From JBEGQX01 sp041180805 (GTDB taxonomy: Bacteria; Planctomycetota; Planctomycetia; Gemmatales; Gemmataceae), in the NCBI GenBank assembly GCA_041180805.1, contig JBEGQX010000068.1:1-15517 (forward strand): a stretch of 15,517 nt of DNA, in the 5' to 3' direction. A program made the translations under genes and the position numbers. Every line of letters starts with the position of its first letter. Within the stretch, counting starts at the first letter, position 1. This document shows positions 1-7,684 of this stretch, piece by piece. The notes beneath the pieces were generated by a model. It saw nothing but the letters and a program-made list of their open reading frames with translations, did no database searches and was not told where the DNA came from.

Positions 1-1
1 G

Positions 2-1516
2 AACGGACTGAATCGCTGGGTAACCCCGTTGGTGGGACAATTGCTTCCCATGAGGGTGAAGGAACTTGCGGTACTAAAACCCGGAAGATTTGCCCAAACC
101 GTGGTGCGTGAACCATCTGAACCATCGGATCCGGTGGAAAGGCCCATACTAGTTCAAATTCCACGATCCCGAGGCAGGATTCTTTTATTCGCGCTTCAAT
201 TCGACGAAGCGCCTTTTACCTCTTGGGATGGCCAGCAATCTTTCTACAACCAACTATTGATTGAGCTTTCTCCTCGCAACCCGGGTTATGCACCGGGAAA
301 GTTTCCCCCGGATACCTCCGTTCCACGCCAGGAAATTTCAGGGGAGTTCTTGCGATCATTGGAAACCTTCGAGCAAGTGCCTGTCTTCCCATTCGGATGG
401 GTTGCAATTCTATTACTTACTTACATCGGCGTGGTTGGCCCATTGGATTATCTTGTTACCCAACGATGGCTTAAAAAGCCCGGCCTTACCTGGATATCTT
501 TTCCGTTGATAGTACTGGGATGTTCCTGGGCAGCCTGGGCAACCGCGGAATCCTTCAAGGGCAACCAGGCCCGCCTCAATAAGATCGATTTGCTTGATGT
601 GGACCAAACCTTGGGCGTGACCCAAGCTTCCTCCTGGTTTTCTTTTTTCAGTCCGGCTCCGGGGGAATATTCTTTTGAGATTCAGCACCCCGAAAAGATG
701 CGTGGGTTGACCAAGCCAAACTCCCCCAGGATTTCTGTTCTGGAACCTCCGGATAGAAACTTTCGGGGTGGTTCCAGAACCCTGTTTCGCACACCCTACG
801 AATACACCCCGGGTGGAAATGGAGTGGAGCATTTTGGCATACCCGCATGGGCCACAGCCACCTTTGAAGGACAGTGGTCCGCTAAGGCTGAATCATCGCC
901 AGTGAATGCCAATTTGCGCCATTCCAGGATCGACCCAACAATTCTGATTGGTTCCATCACCAACAATCTGCCTTTTGAAATTGAGGATTCCACACTTTTC
1001 TATCATGACACCTGGTATTCTTTGGGCAAACTTCAGCCCGGGGAAACCCGAAGGATTGATAACCTGCAAGTGGGCGGCAGGGGCCTTGCCGTACAGAATT
1101 GGTACGATTCAAAAATCCTTAGCCAATTCATTCCACCGAACAGGGACACCCAATATTTCAGTCTGCAGAGACTTCTAAAGGCCACCCTGTTTCACGCCCA
1201 CCCGGAGGCAACAGACCCTTTGTTCAACAGCATGCTTCGCAACCTGGATCAAAGCTGGAGAATGAAGCAGGTTGCTGAATCTTTTCTGGATGCAACCACA
1301 CGCATCCGTCATGCCGAGGAGGTGATTCTGGTGGGGCACACTTCCGACAAAACTGACAAGGCTGCCTGCTCCCTAAATGCGAAAATATCAGAAACCACCG
1401 GGAAAACGAATTCCCCGGTTCAAGTTGCAAGCTCGCAGGAAACTTTTATTCGGGCCATTCTTGCCATCCAACAAGGGACCGAACCCATCACCGACAAGAC
1501 AGGTGAAAAAAAATGA
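2..1516 (+). CDS. Membrane protein linked to an ABC-2 type transporter, 5' end cut by the window
   Basis: The reading frame is open from base 2 (Asn-Gly-Leu-Asn-Arg-Trp...) with no stop before 1514-1516, so the gene begins left of the window; the in-frame TTG at 29 is probably not its start. Two hydrophobic helices are visible: bases about 398-455 (FGWVAILLLTYIGVVGPLDY) and about 484-545 (LTWISFPLIVLGCSWAAWAT), separated by a short basic loop (QRWLKKP). The GPLDY...LTW..FPL pattern is, from memory, typical of planctomycete proteins encoded beside ABC-2 ATPases and permeases. The roughly 325 residues after the second helix contain no motif I recognise; they look beta-rich and are probably an extracytoplasmic domain. 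The last four bases overlap the ATPase gene (ATGA), which suggests translational coupling and a shared complex. The specific substrate and role are unknown. Confidence 0.8.
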   Translation, partial: NGLNRWVTPLVGQLLPMRVKELAVLKPGRFAQTVVREPSEPSDPVERPILVQIPRSRGRILLFALQFDEAPFTSWDGQQSFYNQLLIELSPRNPGYAPGKFPPDTSVPRQEISGEFLRSLETFEQVPVFPFGWVAILLLTYIGVVGPLDYLVTQRWLKKPGLTWISFPLIVLGCSWAAWATAESFKGNQARLNKIDLLDVDQTLGVTQASSWFSFFSPAPGEYSFEIQHPEKMRGLTKPNSPRISVLEPPDRNFRGGSRTLFRTPYEYTPGGNGVEHFGIPAWATATFEGQWSAKAESSPVNANLRHSRIDPTILIGSITNNLPFEIEDSTLFYHDTWYSLGKLQPGETRRIDNLQVGGRGLAVQNWYDSKILSQFIPPNRDTQYFSLQRLLKATLFHAHPEATDPLFNSMLRNLDQSWRMKQVAESFLDATTRIRHAEEVILVGHTSDKTDKAACSLNAKISETTGKTNSPVQVASSQETFIRAILAIQQGTEPITDKTGEKK

Positions 1517-2448
1517 TTGAAACTCGTGATCTGACCAAGATGTATGGTGACCTTTACGCGCTTAATCGCTTGAATCTCCGACTGGATCGTGGGGATGTGT
1601 ATGGCTTTATCGGCCCGAACGGGGCAGGCAAAACCACCACCATGCGCATTCTTGCCACCCTTTTGAATCCCAGTTGGGGTGAAGCTACTGTTTGTGGTTA
1701 TTCCATCTACAACAGTTCCCGCGAGATTCGCAAGCTGATCGGTTACATGCCGGATTTCTTTGGTGTCTACGATGACATGAAGGTAACCGAATACCTTGAA
1801 TTCTTCGCTGCCGCGTACCGAATCCAGGGAGCAGACCGCCGCAAAAAATGTGACGAAGTTCTAGAACTTGTGGATTTGGGTTACAAGCGAGATGCCTTGG
1901 TAACCAGCCTATCCCGAGGCATGACCCAAAGACTTGGGCTGGCCCGTGTGCTTTTACACGACCCGCAGGTGCTTTTGCTGGATGAACCCGCCAGCGGCCT
2001 GGATCCTCGCGCACGAATCGACATGCGAAACCTGTTGAAAAGACTTCGATCCATGGGTAAGACCATCCTAGTGAGCAGCCACATTCTTCCGGAACTGGCG
2101 GATATTTGCAACAAGATCGGCATCATCGAAAGAGGCCAGCTTCTTTTTGATGGCGATGTGGAGACCGCCATTAAAACGGTTCGGCAAAACACCATTATTC
2201 ATGTTGGTGTGGAAGAATCACGCATGGCAGAGGCAGCAACCTTTCTTCGCAAAATGGAAGGCATACTTCAGGTTGAGGAAAAGTCCCCTTTGCCATTCCT
2301 GCGGGTCACCCTGGCTTCTGACCGGAAAGAGGGAAGCTTTATCGCCGAGGCACTGGTGCGATCCGGTTACAAGCTCAACACGCTTTCCGAGGAAGAGGTG
2401 AATCTGGAAGATGTATTTATGGGCATCACCAAGGGTATCACCAATTAG
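1513..2448 (+). CDS. ABC transporter ATP-binding protein (ABC-2/CcmA-like)
   Basis: This 311-residue protein is a single nucleotide-binding domain of an ABC exporter with a C-terminal extension of about 90 residues. Visible motifs are Walker A GPNGAGKT (residues 34-41), an ABC signature LSRGM (133-137), Walker B VLLLDEP (153-159), D-loop SGLD (161-164) and H-loop His190 (SSH). The Q-loop position reads GYMPDF, so the usual Gln is Asp81, and the signature ends in Met rather than Gln. Family knowledge: such ATPases pair with ABC-2 permeases and move polysaccharides, lipids, drugs or gliding-type components. The start ATG overlaps the stop of the upstream membrane protein gene by four bases; galE follows after 14 bases. 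No permease is visible in the window and it probably lies to the left. The transported substrate cannot be named. Confidence 0.93.
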   Translation: MIETRDLTKMYGDLYALNRLNLRLDRGDVYGFIGPNGAGKTTTMRILATLLNPSWGEATVCGYSIYNSSREIRKLIGYMPDFFGVYDDMKVTEYLEFFAAAYRIQGADRRKKCDEVLELVDLGYKRDALVTSLSRGMTQRLGLARVLLHDPQVLLLDEPASGLDPRARIDMRNLLKRLRSMGKTILVSSHILPELADICNKIGIIERGQLLFDGDVETAIKTVRQNTIIHVGVEESRMAEAATFLRKMEGILQVEEKSPLPFLRVTLASDRKEGSFIAEALVRSGYKLNTLSEEEVNLEDVFMGITKGITN

Positions 2449-2462
2449 GCGGAGGGCATTTC

Positions 2463-3443
2463 ATGCGGGTTCTGGTTACTGGTGGTGCAGGTTATATCGG
2501 CTCTCATACAGTCCGCCATCTTCTGGAGCATGGCCACGAGGTAACTGTTTTTGATAACCTGTCAAAAGGTCATGCAGCATCCGTACCAGCAGACATCCTT
2601 GTGGAAGGAAGCCTTTCGGACAGTGCGCGGTTGGATCATATACTGGTTACCCTGAGAATTCAGGCAGTGATTCATTTTGCTGCTTTTGCCCAAGTGGGTG
2701 AATCGGTTCAGCAACCTGACCTTTACTACCGAAATAATGTTCTGGGGACATTTAACCTTCTGGATGCCATGGAAAAGGCGGGCGTTCGCCGAATGGTTTT
2801 TTCCAGCACTTGCGCCACGTATGGCATTCCCGCAACGATGCCAATTGTAGAGGCCACACCCCAAAACCCCATCAACCCTTATGGCCGAACCAAGCTCATG
2901 GTGGAATGGATGCTTGAAGACATGGTCCGCCACAAAAATTGGGCATGTGCTTCCCTGCGCTATTTCAATGCGGCCGGCGCAGACCCAAAGGGAGATATCG
3001 GTGAGGATCATACCCCTGAGACCCATTTGATTCCATTGGCTATTTTCGCTGCCATGGGTAAAACCAAAGGCCTTGAGATTTTTGGCGATGACTACCCCAC
3101 GCCAGACGGAACCTGTATCAGGGATTACATTCATGTTCTGGACCTTGCCCAAGCCCACAGGTTGGCCTTGGAAAAAATCTGCCCGGCGAGCCATCTCAAA
3201 CTGAATCTGGGAACTGGAAAAGGTCAAAGTGTTCGGGATGTGATTGATGCGGTTCGGAAAGTTTCCGGGTTGGAAGTTCCCTTTCGAATGGGCAAAAGGC
3301 GGGAAGGCGACCCACCTTCCCTGGTGGCCTGTTCCGACCTTGCCAGAAATACTCTCGGCTGGAATCCACAATACTTGGAACTGGAAAAAATTGTGGAAAC
3401 TGCCTGGCGCTGGCACAGGGATCATCCCAACGGTTACGCCTGA
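2463..3443 (+). CDS. galE: UDP-glucose 4-epimerase
   Basis: This is a 326-residue extended SDR enzyme that interconverts UDP-glucose and UDP-galactose (or the N-acetyl forms) with tightly bound NAD. The NAD-binding motif TGGAGYIGS is at residues 6-14, the Ser/Thr region SSTCATYG at 114-121, and the catalytic pair Tyr140/Lys144 in PYGRTK. The segment LRYFNAAGADP and the C-terminal block GTCIRDYIHVLDLAQAH are strongly GalE-like, and the length matches the family (about 330-340). A good Shine-Dalgarno GGAGGG at 2451-2456 sits six bases before the ATG. The gene follows the ABC ATPase by 14 bases and precedes a kinase-fold gene by three, so it is probably co-transcribed. The context fits supply of a sugar nucleotide for surface glycans rather than galactose catabolism, because no galK or galT is present. 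Confidence 0.95.
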   Translation: MRVLVTGGAGYIGSHTVRHLLEHGHEVTVFDNLSKGHAASVPADILVEGSLSDSARLDHILVTLRIQAVIHFAAFAQVGESVQQPDLYYRNNVLGTFNLLDAMEKAGVRRMVFSSTCATYGIPATMPIVEATPQNPINPYGRTKLMVEWMLEDMVRHKNWACASLRYFNAAGADPKGDIGEDHTPETHLIPLAIFAAMGKTKGLEIFGDDYPTPDGTCIRDYIHVLDLAQAHRLALEKICPASHLKLNLGTGKGQSVRDVIDAVRKVSGLEVPFRMGKRREGDPPSLVACSDLARNTLGWNPQYLELEKIVETAWRWHRDHPNGYA

Positions 3444-3446
3444 TTC

Positions 3447-4430
3447 ATGGATATCTTAAGCGCGGACAATGTTTCAAATTACTTGAAATCCCGCCTGGGT
3501 GGGGAACCAGCCGATTTTACAGTCTGCCCCTTGGGGGGTGGTGTTTCCGCCCATGTGTATCTGGTCCAAACCAGTCATGAGAATTTCATTTTGAAGCAGG
3601 CTTGCGAACATCTCAGGGTGCACACCCACTGGCAAAGTGACCCTGCACGGGTTGACCGCGAATATGCTTTTCTAAATTCCTTTTTCCCGCTTATGGGGGA
3701 GAGCAACCTGACCAGACCGCTCTGGCATGATTCCAACAACCATATTCTTGCTATGAGCGTGGCATTACCTCCTGCCGTTCCCTGGAAAAAGGAACTTCTT
3801 GATGGAGTTGGAGAAACCAGCAGGGCAAGACAAGCCGCGGAATTACTCGCCAGATTGCATGTGGAATCAATCATGCAACCAAGCCTTCTTGGCCGGCTCA
3901 AGGACAGGGAGATTTTTCGGCAACTTCGTGTAGAGCCCTTTTACGACCGCCTGGCACAGGCTTTTCCGGAGCTTGGGGGAAGAATTCTTTCTCTGTCGGA
4001 AAGCCTTTTATCCTCCACAATGGGTCTTTGCCACGGAGACTTCAGTCCAAAAAATCTATTGCTTCACCCGGGTGGGTTAATTTTAGTAGATCACGAGACC
4101 GCCCATCTGGGAGATTGCGCCATGGACTTGGGCTTTTTTATTGCCCACCTTACCTTGAAGGCCATCAAAGCAGGAGAAGACCGCAGGCTTTTTGGCAAAC
4201 TAATTCGGACTTTCCTGGCAACTTACTTTGGGTTTGGCGGCCCCAGGGACACCGATTTTCAAAGGCGGGCTCTTGGGCATTTGGGCGTGGTAATGCTTAC
4301 CCGTGTGCTGGGCACAAGCAGGGTGGATTACCTTTCTGAACCCCAAAAGGAAGAAGCGAGGCAACTTGCAATCGCCTCGCTTCAGGATACTTTCCACAAC
4401 TGGCGTTATTACCCACCTGCCAGTTGGTGA
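3447..4430 (+). CDS. Phosphotransferase of the APH/choline-kinase fold, MtnK-like N terminus
   Basis: This 327-residue protein has the small-molecule kinase core of the APH family. The ATP-anchoring Lys is Lys50 in FILKQA, the catalytic loop is HGDFSPKN (196-203) with Asp198 and Asn203, and the metal-binding Asp is Asp215 in VDHE. A glycine-rich stretch, LGGGVSAHVY (29-38), precedes the Lys. The segment LKQACEHLRV followed by W-SDP-RV-RE-AFL recalls 5-methylthioribose kinase, but the catalytic loop differs from what I remember of MtnK. Family knowledge: relatives phosphorylate hydroxyl groups of sugars, choline, amino sugars or antibiotics. The true substrate is not shown. The ATG lies three bases after the galE stop with no clear ribosome site of its own, so translation is probably coupled. 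The stop codon directly abuts the stop of the convergent gene. Confidence 0.85.
   Translation: MDILSADNVSNYLKSRLGGEPADFTVCPLGGGVSAHVYLVQTSHENFILKQACEHLRVHTHWQSDPARVDREYAFLNSFFPLMGESNLTRPLWHDSNNHILAMSVALPPAVPWKKELLDGVGETSRARQAAELLARLHVESIMQPSLLGRLKDREIFRQLRVEPFYDRLAQAFPELGGRILSLSESLLSSTMGLCHGDFSPKNLLLHPGGLILVDHETAHLGDCAMDLGFFIAHLTLKAIKAGEDRRLFGKLIRTFLATYFGFGGPRDTDFQRRALGHLGVVMLTRVLGTSRVDYLSEPQKEEARQLAIASLQDTFHNWRYYPPASW
4397..4426 (+). terminator. Candidate hairpin terminator inside the end of the phosphotransferase gene
   Basis: CAACTGGC (4397-4404) and GCCAGTTG (4419-4426) form a perfect 8-bp stem with a 14-base loop. Downstream on the plus strand the sequence turns pyrimidine-rich (ACTTCTTTTCGTTTTCTTCC). 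The stem lies inside the coding region because the two convergent genes leave no intergenic space. The T tract is interrupted, so intrinsic termination is only plausible. Confidence 0.35.
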
Positions 4431-4829
4431 TTACTTCTTTTCGTTTTCTTCCAGAACCTTAAGTTGTGCGGAGCCATCCACAACCAGTTGAGGCTTGTTG
4501 TTATAAGTTCCCACTTTGCCATCAACTTGGATGGTCTTACCCTTGAAGAACTTGATCGGATCATTGTATTTGTACTTTTCCTTGAGCTTTTCTGCAGCGC
4601 CGGCACGGACCAAAACCGTAAAGTTGCCATCCTCCTTAAAGCTAGACTTGGAATTCAAAAACATGTTGCTCTTGTTTTTATCCATCCCGGCGGATTCAAC
4701 CTTCATTTCCATCTTCACTGTCTTATCAACCATCTTGGCAGCTTCTTCGGGCCCAATAGCCTTTTCCTGTGCCAGCGCCAAAACAGAAAAACCAAACATC
4801 AAGCATAACCCGACAAGTAATCGCTGCAT
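4431..4829 (-). CDS. Small secreted protein with OB-fold-like C terminus
   Basis: The predicted product has 132 residues. It begins with a typical Sec signal peptide (MQRLLVGLCLMFGFSVLALA, cleavage probably after residue 20 before Gln). The mature part is lysine-rich and carries a repeated beta-strand pattern, with FKGKTIQVDGKV (about 95-106) and YNNKPQLVV (109-117), as in small OB-fold (tRNA_anti-like) domains. I recall planctomycetes encoding several such secreted OB-like proteins, but no function is established here. The frame stays open upstream to 4883, but the start at 4829 is favoured because GAAAGGA (4838-4844) is placed eight bases before it and because the signal peptide begins there. 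The gene is convergent with the phosphotransferase and 97 bases downstream of the GH3 gene, so it probably has its own promoter. Confidence 0.75.
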   Translation of the reverse strand: MQRLLVGLCLMFGFSVLALAQEKAIGPEEAAKMVDKTVKMEMKVESAGMDKNKSNMFLNSKSSFKEDGNFTVLVRAGAAEKLKEKYKYNDPIKFFKGKTIQVDGKVGTYNNKPQLVVDGSAQLKVLEENEKK

Positions 4830-4837
4830 GGATAGCA

Positions 4838-4844
4838 TCCTTTC
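4838..4844 (-). promoter_or_regulatory. Ribosome binding site deciding the start of the secreted OB-fold-like gene
   Basis: On the minus strand GAAAGGA lies eight bases upstream of the ATG at 4829. Upstream in-frame ATGs (for example 4838 and 4883) lack a comparable site, and using them would put polar residues in front of the signal peptide. Confidence 0.55.
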
Positions 4845-4926
4845 ATAAATGATTTGAAATAGATCAGAACGCATGGGAATCAATGCCGCAAGCTAAATCC
4901 CAATCTGCTATTCAGGTGGGGTTATT

Positions 4927-6624
4927 TTAAGGCAGGACTTCGGACTTGAACTTGAGGTCGTTAATAAGGCAGGGGTGTTTGTATTGTTCCAAGGTGCCGC
5001 CAGTTTTTTTTAAGCGCTCTCGGTCCCACTTTTGCCAGGTACCGGTAGGCAGCAAAAACGGCCTTATGGGTCCCAAGCGGGCACTTTCCCGCTTACTTTC
5101 GTATTCAATATTGGATTTTCGCAGGTCTGCTTCAAGCCGCTGGGCAACCATTTGCGCCTTTTCCGCAGGCAAGTCGCTGGATTCAACAAACAATCCATAA
5201 TATGGCTGGTCATCATTCCAGACAGGGGCAACACTGTAAACATTCAGTGCCAGATCCAAATCCTTGAGAATGTTCGCCATCGCACCGGTGATCTGATATT
5301 CGGATATTTTCTCTCCGGTAAGGTTAGCAAAATAAGAGCCTTTGTTCAGAAACTCAATCAAAGGTGTCTTCTCATGATACCCGGTGCAACGCACAACATC
5401 ATGGATGTCATAACGGTACAGACCGTATGAGGTTGTAAACAGAATGAAGTAATTTCTTCCCGGAATCAACTCATGCGGCAATAGAATGGTCGGATTGGGG
5501 GAGTTTTTTTCCTCTTCAGGGATGAACTCAAAAAAATGGGTTGTGACATCGAGAACCCCGGAAGGTGTGTTATCCTGCAGGGGAATGGTCATGCGTCCCT
5601 CACTGGCAATCAATCCCACATCCCGGACAGGCATGTTCCCGAAGAACTTCGGATAGTGGCGCAGGTATGCACCCATGCTGCCACCAGTCCAATTGCCCAG
5701 AAGCGAAGTGGATGGCCAGTAATCTTTTGGGTAAAGGGTTCCGTGCTGCTTGATAATGTTTTCAAGCTCCCCCACACGTTCCTGGTGTTTTTTAATCCTT
5801 CCAGAAACGGCGACCCTAACTTCCCTTGGAATATCAAATTTTTCGGAAAGGGTGCCCTCGTACAAATCCTTCAGCAGGGTTTCTTTTTCAAAATCTCCCG
5901 CCTTGGCAAGATTGATCATCGTGCTGGGGTTGGCGGCAAGTATCATTCCCACTTTGGAGGGAATACTAAGACGGATGGCAGTGTAATACTTGGCGGAAGG
6001 ATCTTTAATTCGACTTACTTCAGGAGGCACCCTATACAACCAACGGATAACTTTTTTCTGCATGCGGGCGGTAAGGCCTGTGACACTTCCACAAGGCACG
6101 TTCGATTCGCTGCGGTATTCATCCCAATCGCCGCTCATTTGAACAATGGGCTTAAACTTGATTTCAGGATGATCCATGAAGGCTGTAAGCCCCCACATGT
6201 TCCAGCCCCTGCGGTAGTCTTCCAGATAGCTATCCGTAACGGGAATATACTTGCGAGTATTGGTAGTGCCCGATGTAAGGGCAAACATGTGAATCATCTT
6301 GTCGGCAAGGAGGGCCGAATTCTCCCCCCTGCGCACCCTGGCCATGTAAGGCTCTATCTGTTCGTAACCGCCAACCTTCAGATTGTTTTGATAATCCTTG
6401 ATGGACTTGATCGACTTAAAATGAAAGTCCCTGCCAAAGTCAGTGTCTTGGTGCCTGCGTAGAATCGAGAAAAGCAGATTTTGCTGAACAGCGACCGGAT
6501 TCTGAATGGCCTTGTTAAATTGATTGATCTTCCGCTGGATGGACCTTCCCATAATTGGGGAGACAACACCCATAAGAAAGGCCCGGCTGAGAGCGTAGCC
6601 TATTTTTTCAAGCAGGGATGGCAT
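4927..6624 (-). CDS. GH3-family acyl-adenylating/conjugating enzyme
   Basis: This 565-residue protein belongs to the GH3 (auxin-responsive promoter) family of the ANL adenylating superfamily. Visible landmarks are an N-terminal FG.D/F region (DTDFGRDFHFKSIKSIKDYQ, 60-79), the ATP phosphate-binding motif TSGTT (117-121), SEGRM (341-345), the adenylation-core motif YGLYRYDIHDVVRC (400-413) and GEKISE (437-442). Plant homologues adenylate a carboxylic acid and join it to an amino acid. Bacterial homologues are mostly uncharacterised. The gene is the last of the eight-gene acyl-chain operon and begins 15 bases after the hydrolase stop, with no clear ribosome site. I infer that it activates or conjugates the acyl product of the operon; acceptor and acyl group are unknown. 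Confidence 0.88.
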   Translation of the reverse strand: MPSLLEKIGYALSRAFLMGVVSPIMGRSIQRKINQFNKAIQNPVAVQQNLLFSILRRHQDTDFGRDFHFKSIKSIKDYQNNLKVGGYEQIEPYMARVRRGENSALLADKMIHMFALTSGTTNTRKYIPVTDSYLEDYRRGWNMWGLTAFMDHPEIKFKPIVQMSGDWDEYRSESNVPCGSVTGLTARMQKKVIRWLYRVPPEVSRIKDPSAKYYTAIRLSIPSKVGMILAANPSTMINLAKAGDFEKETLLKDLYEGTLSEKFDIPREVRVAVSGRIKKHQERVGELENIIKQHGTLYPKDYWPSTSLLGNWTGGSMGAYLRHYPKFFGNMPVRDVGLIASEGRMTIPLQDNTPSGVLDVTTHFFEFIPEEEKNSPNPTILLPHELIPGRNYFILFTTSYGLYRYDIHDVVRCTGYHEKTPLIEFLNKGSYFANLTGEKISEYQITGAMANILKDLDLALNVYSVAPVWNDDQPYYGLFVESSDLPAEKAQMVAQRLEADLRKSNIEYESKRESARLGPIRPFLLPTGTWQKWDRERLKKTGGTLEQYKHPCLINDLKFKSEVLP

Positions 6625-6639
6625 TGGATGTTTCCAGAA

Positions 6640-7665
6640 CTATCTGGCTGTGGCCAGTGAAGATACAGCAATTTTGGGAAAGTTGTGCGCCGGCTCCATG
6701 CCAGCCAATTGATGGTTAAAAAACTGTAGCACCCGTGTGCGGTATTCATCCCCAGCGACATGGATGCCCCCATTATGCTTTGCACCGGGAACAATCCACA
6801 AAAGCTTGGGCCCTTTGGCCAAATTGAAAAGGTTTCTCGCCATATCAGGCCAAATGTAACCATCCAACGCACCATGAATCATGAACCATGGCTGCCTAAG
6901 CCTGGCAAGTCTGGGTTCCAAATGCTTGAAATGGCAACCACCGCTCCTTTCCTGCTCGGAAAGTCGGATGGCGTTGTATCCTATAATTTGGAAAAACCAT
7001 GAAGGAATCAGCGGGTGAAGTGAAACCTTGTCGCTGTAGATGCTTATCCACTGGCGCATGTACGGGACCATGGTAGTCATGCTTGCGAAAACACCATCCG
7101 AACATATACATCGTATGAATGGATCTTCCGAAGCTATAAACAGACCCGCCGCGGCTCCTTTGCTCATGGCGAAAAGGCCAATACCCTTGGAATCTTTGTC
7201 CGGCCTGCTTTTCAAGTAAGCTATCGCTGCCTTGCAATCATCAACCTCGTATTGGGTAATCCATTGCAGGGGTTCATAATTTGGCTGACGATCACTGTCA
7301 CCCTGGCTTCTGCTTTCATACGTAAAAATGTCGTAACCGGAGGCCAAAAGCCAGTCACAATAAGAAGAACAGGACCAACGGTTTGAACCAAATTCCAGGC
7401 CAAAAAGAATCACGCCTTTCCTGGGCTTTTCAGTCTTTAAATAGCAACCCTGCAAAGTAAGACCATCCGAGGTGGTAAATCGAACTTCCTCCGCATCGGG
7501 ATTTGGCTCACCACGGGGAATCACAAACAACGGTTTTTCCTGAAAGATTCTTCCAACGAACTGAAGGTATTTTTTTTGAATGAGATAATAGGCTACCGAC
7601 AAACCAATTGTCATGGCTATCAGTGGAACGAACAACAGTAGCAGGCCTAAATAGATCAATTCCAT
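6640..7665 (-). CDS. Membrane-anchored alpha/beta hydrolase (serine hydrolase)
   Basis: From the ATG at 7665 the product has 341 residues. An N-terminal hydrophobic helix (about residues 3-29, LIYLGLLLLFVPLIAMTIGL onward) probably anchors it, followed by an alpha/beta-hydrolase domain. The probable catalytic triad is Ser168 in FAMSKG (A-x-S-x-G rather than G-x-S-x-G), Asp268 in GALDGY and His297 in GAKHNGG. The segment GLEFGSNRWS (89-98) may shape the oxyanion hole. Relatives are esterases, lipases, thioesterases and peptidases. The frame extends to a TTG at 7737 that would overlap the ketosynthase gene by 53 bases; I prefer the ATG because it falls 19 bases after the ketosynthase stop and gives a clean membrane anchor. 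Neither start has a strong ribosome site. In this operon a thioesterase or acyl-transfer role is plausible but unproven. Confidence 0.82.
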   Translation of the reverse strand: MELIYLGLLLLFVPLIAMTIGLSVAYYLIQKKYLQFVGRIFQEKPLFVIPRGEPNPDAEEVRFTTSDGLTLQGCYLKTEKPRKGVILFGLEFGSNRWSCSSYCDWLLASGYDIFTYESRSQGDSDRQPNYEPLQWITQYEVDDCKAAIAYLKSRPDKDSKGIGLFAMSKGAAAGLFIASEDPFIRCICSDGVFASMTTMVPYMRQWISIYSDKVSLHPLIPSWFFQIIGYNAIRLSEQERSGGCHFKHLEPRLARLRQPWFMIHGALDGYIWPDMARNLFNLAKGPKLLWIVPGAKHNGGIHVAGDEYRTRVLQFFNHQLAGMEPAHNFPKIAVSSLATAR

Positions 7666-7684
7666 GCAAAGCAGCCCGAAAAAC

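Noticed and set aside
2562..3425. Long minus-strand open frame (287 codons) opposite galE
   Set aside because: It is fully antisense to a well-supported epimerase gene, has no recognisable motifs and an odd composition, as expected for a codon-bias shadow.
2463..4430. A galactose utilisation (Leloir) operon
   Set aside because: The kinase-like gene has the APH fold, not the GHMP fold of galactokinase, and no galT or galM is present.
5536..6462. Long plus-strand open frame (308 codons) opposite the GH3 gene
   Set aside because: It lies entirely inside the GH3 coding region on the other strand, lacks family motifs, and GH3 motifs run through the whole stretch.
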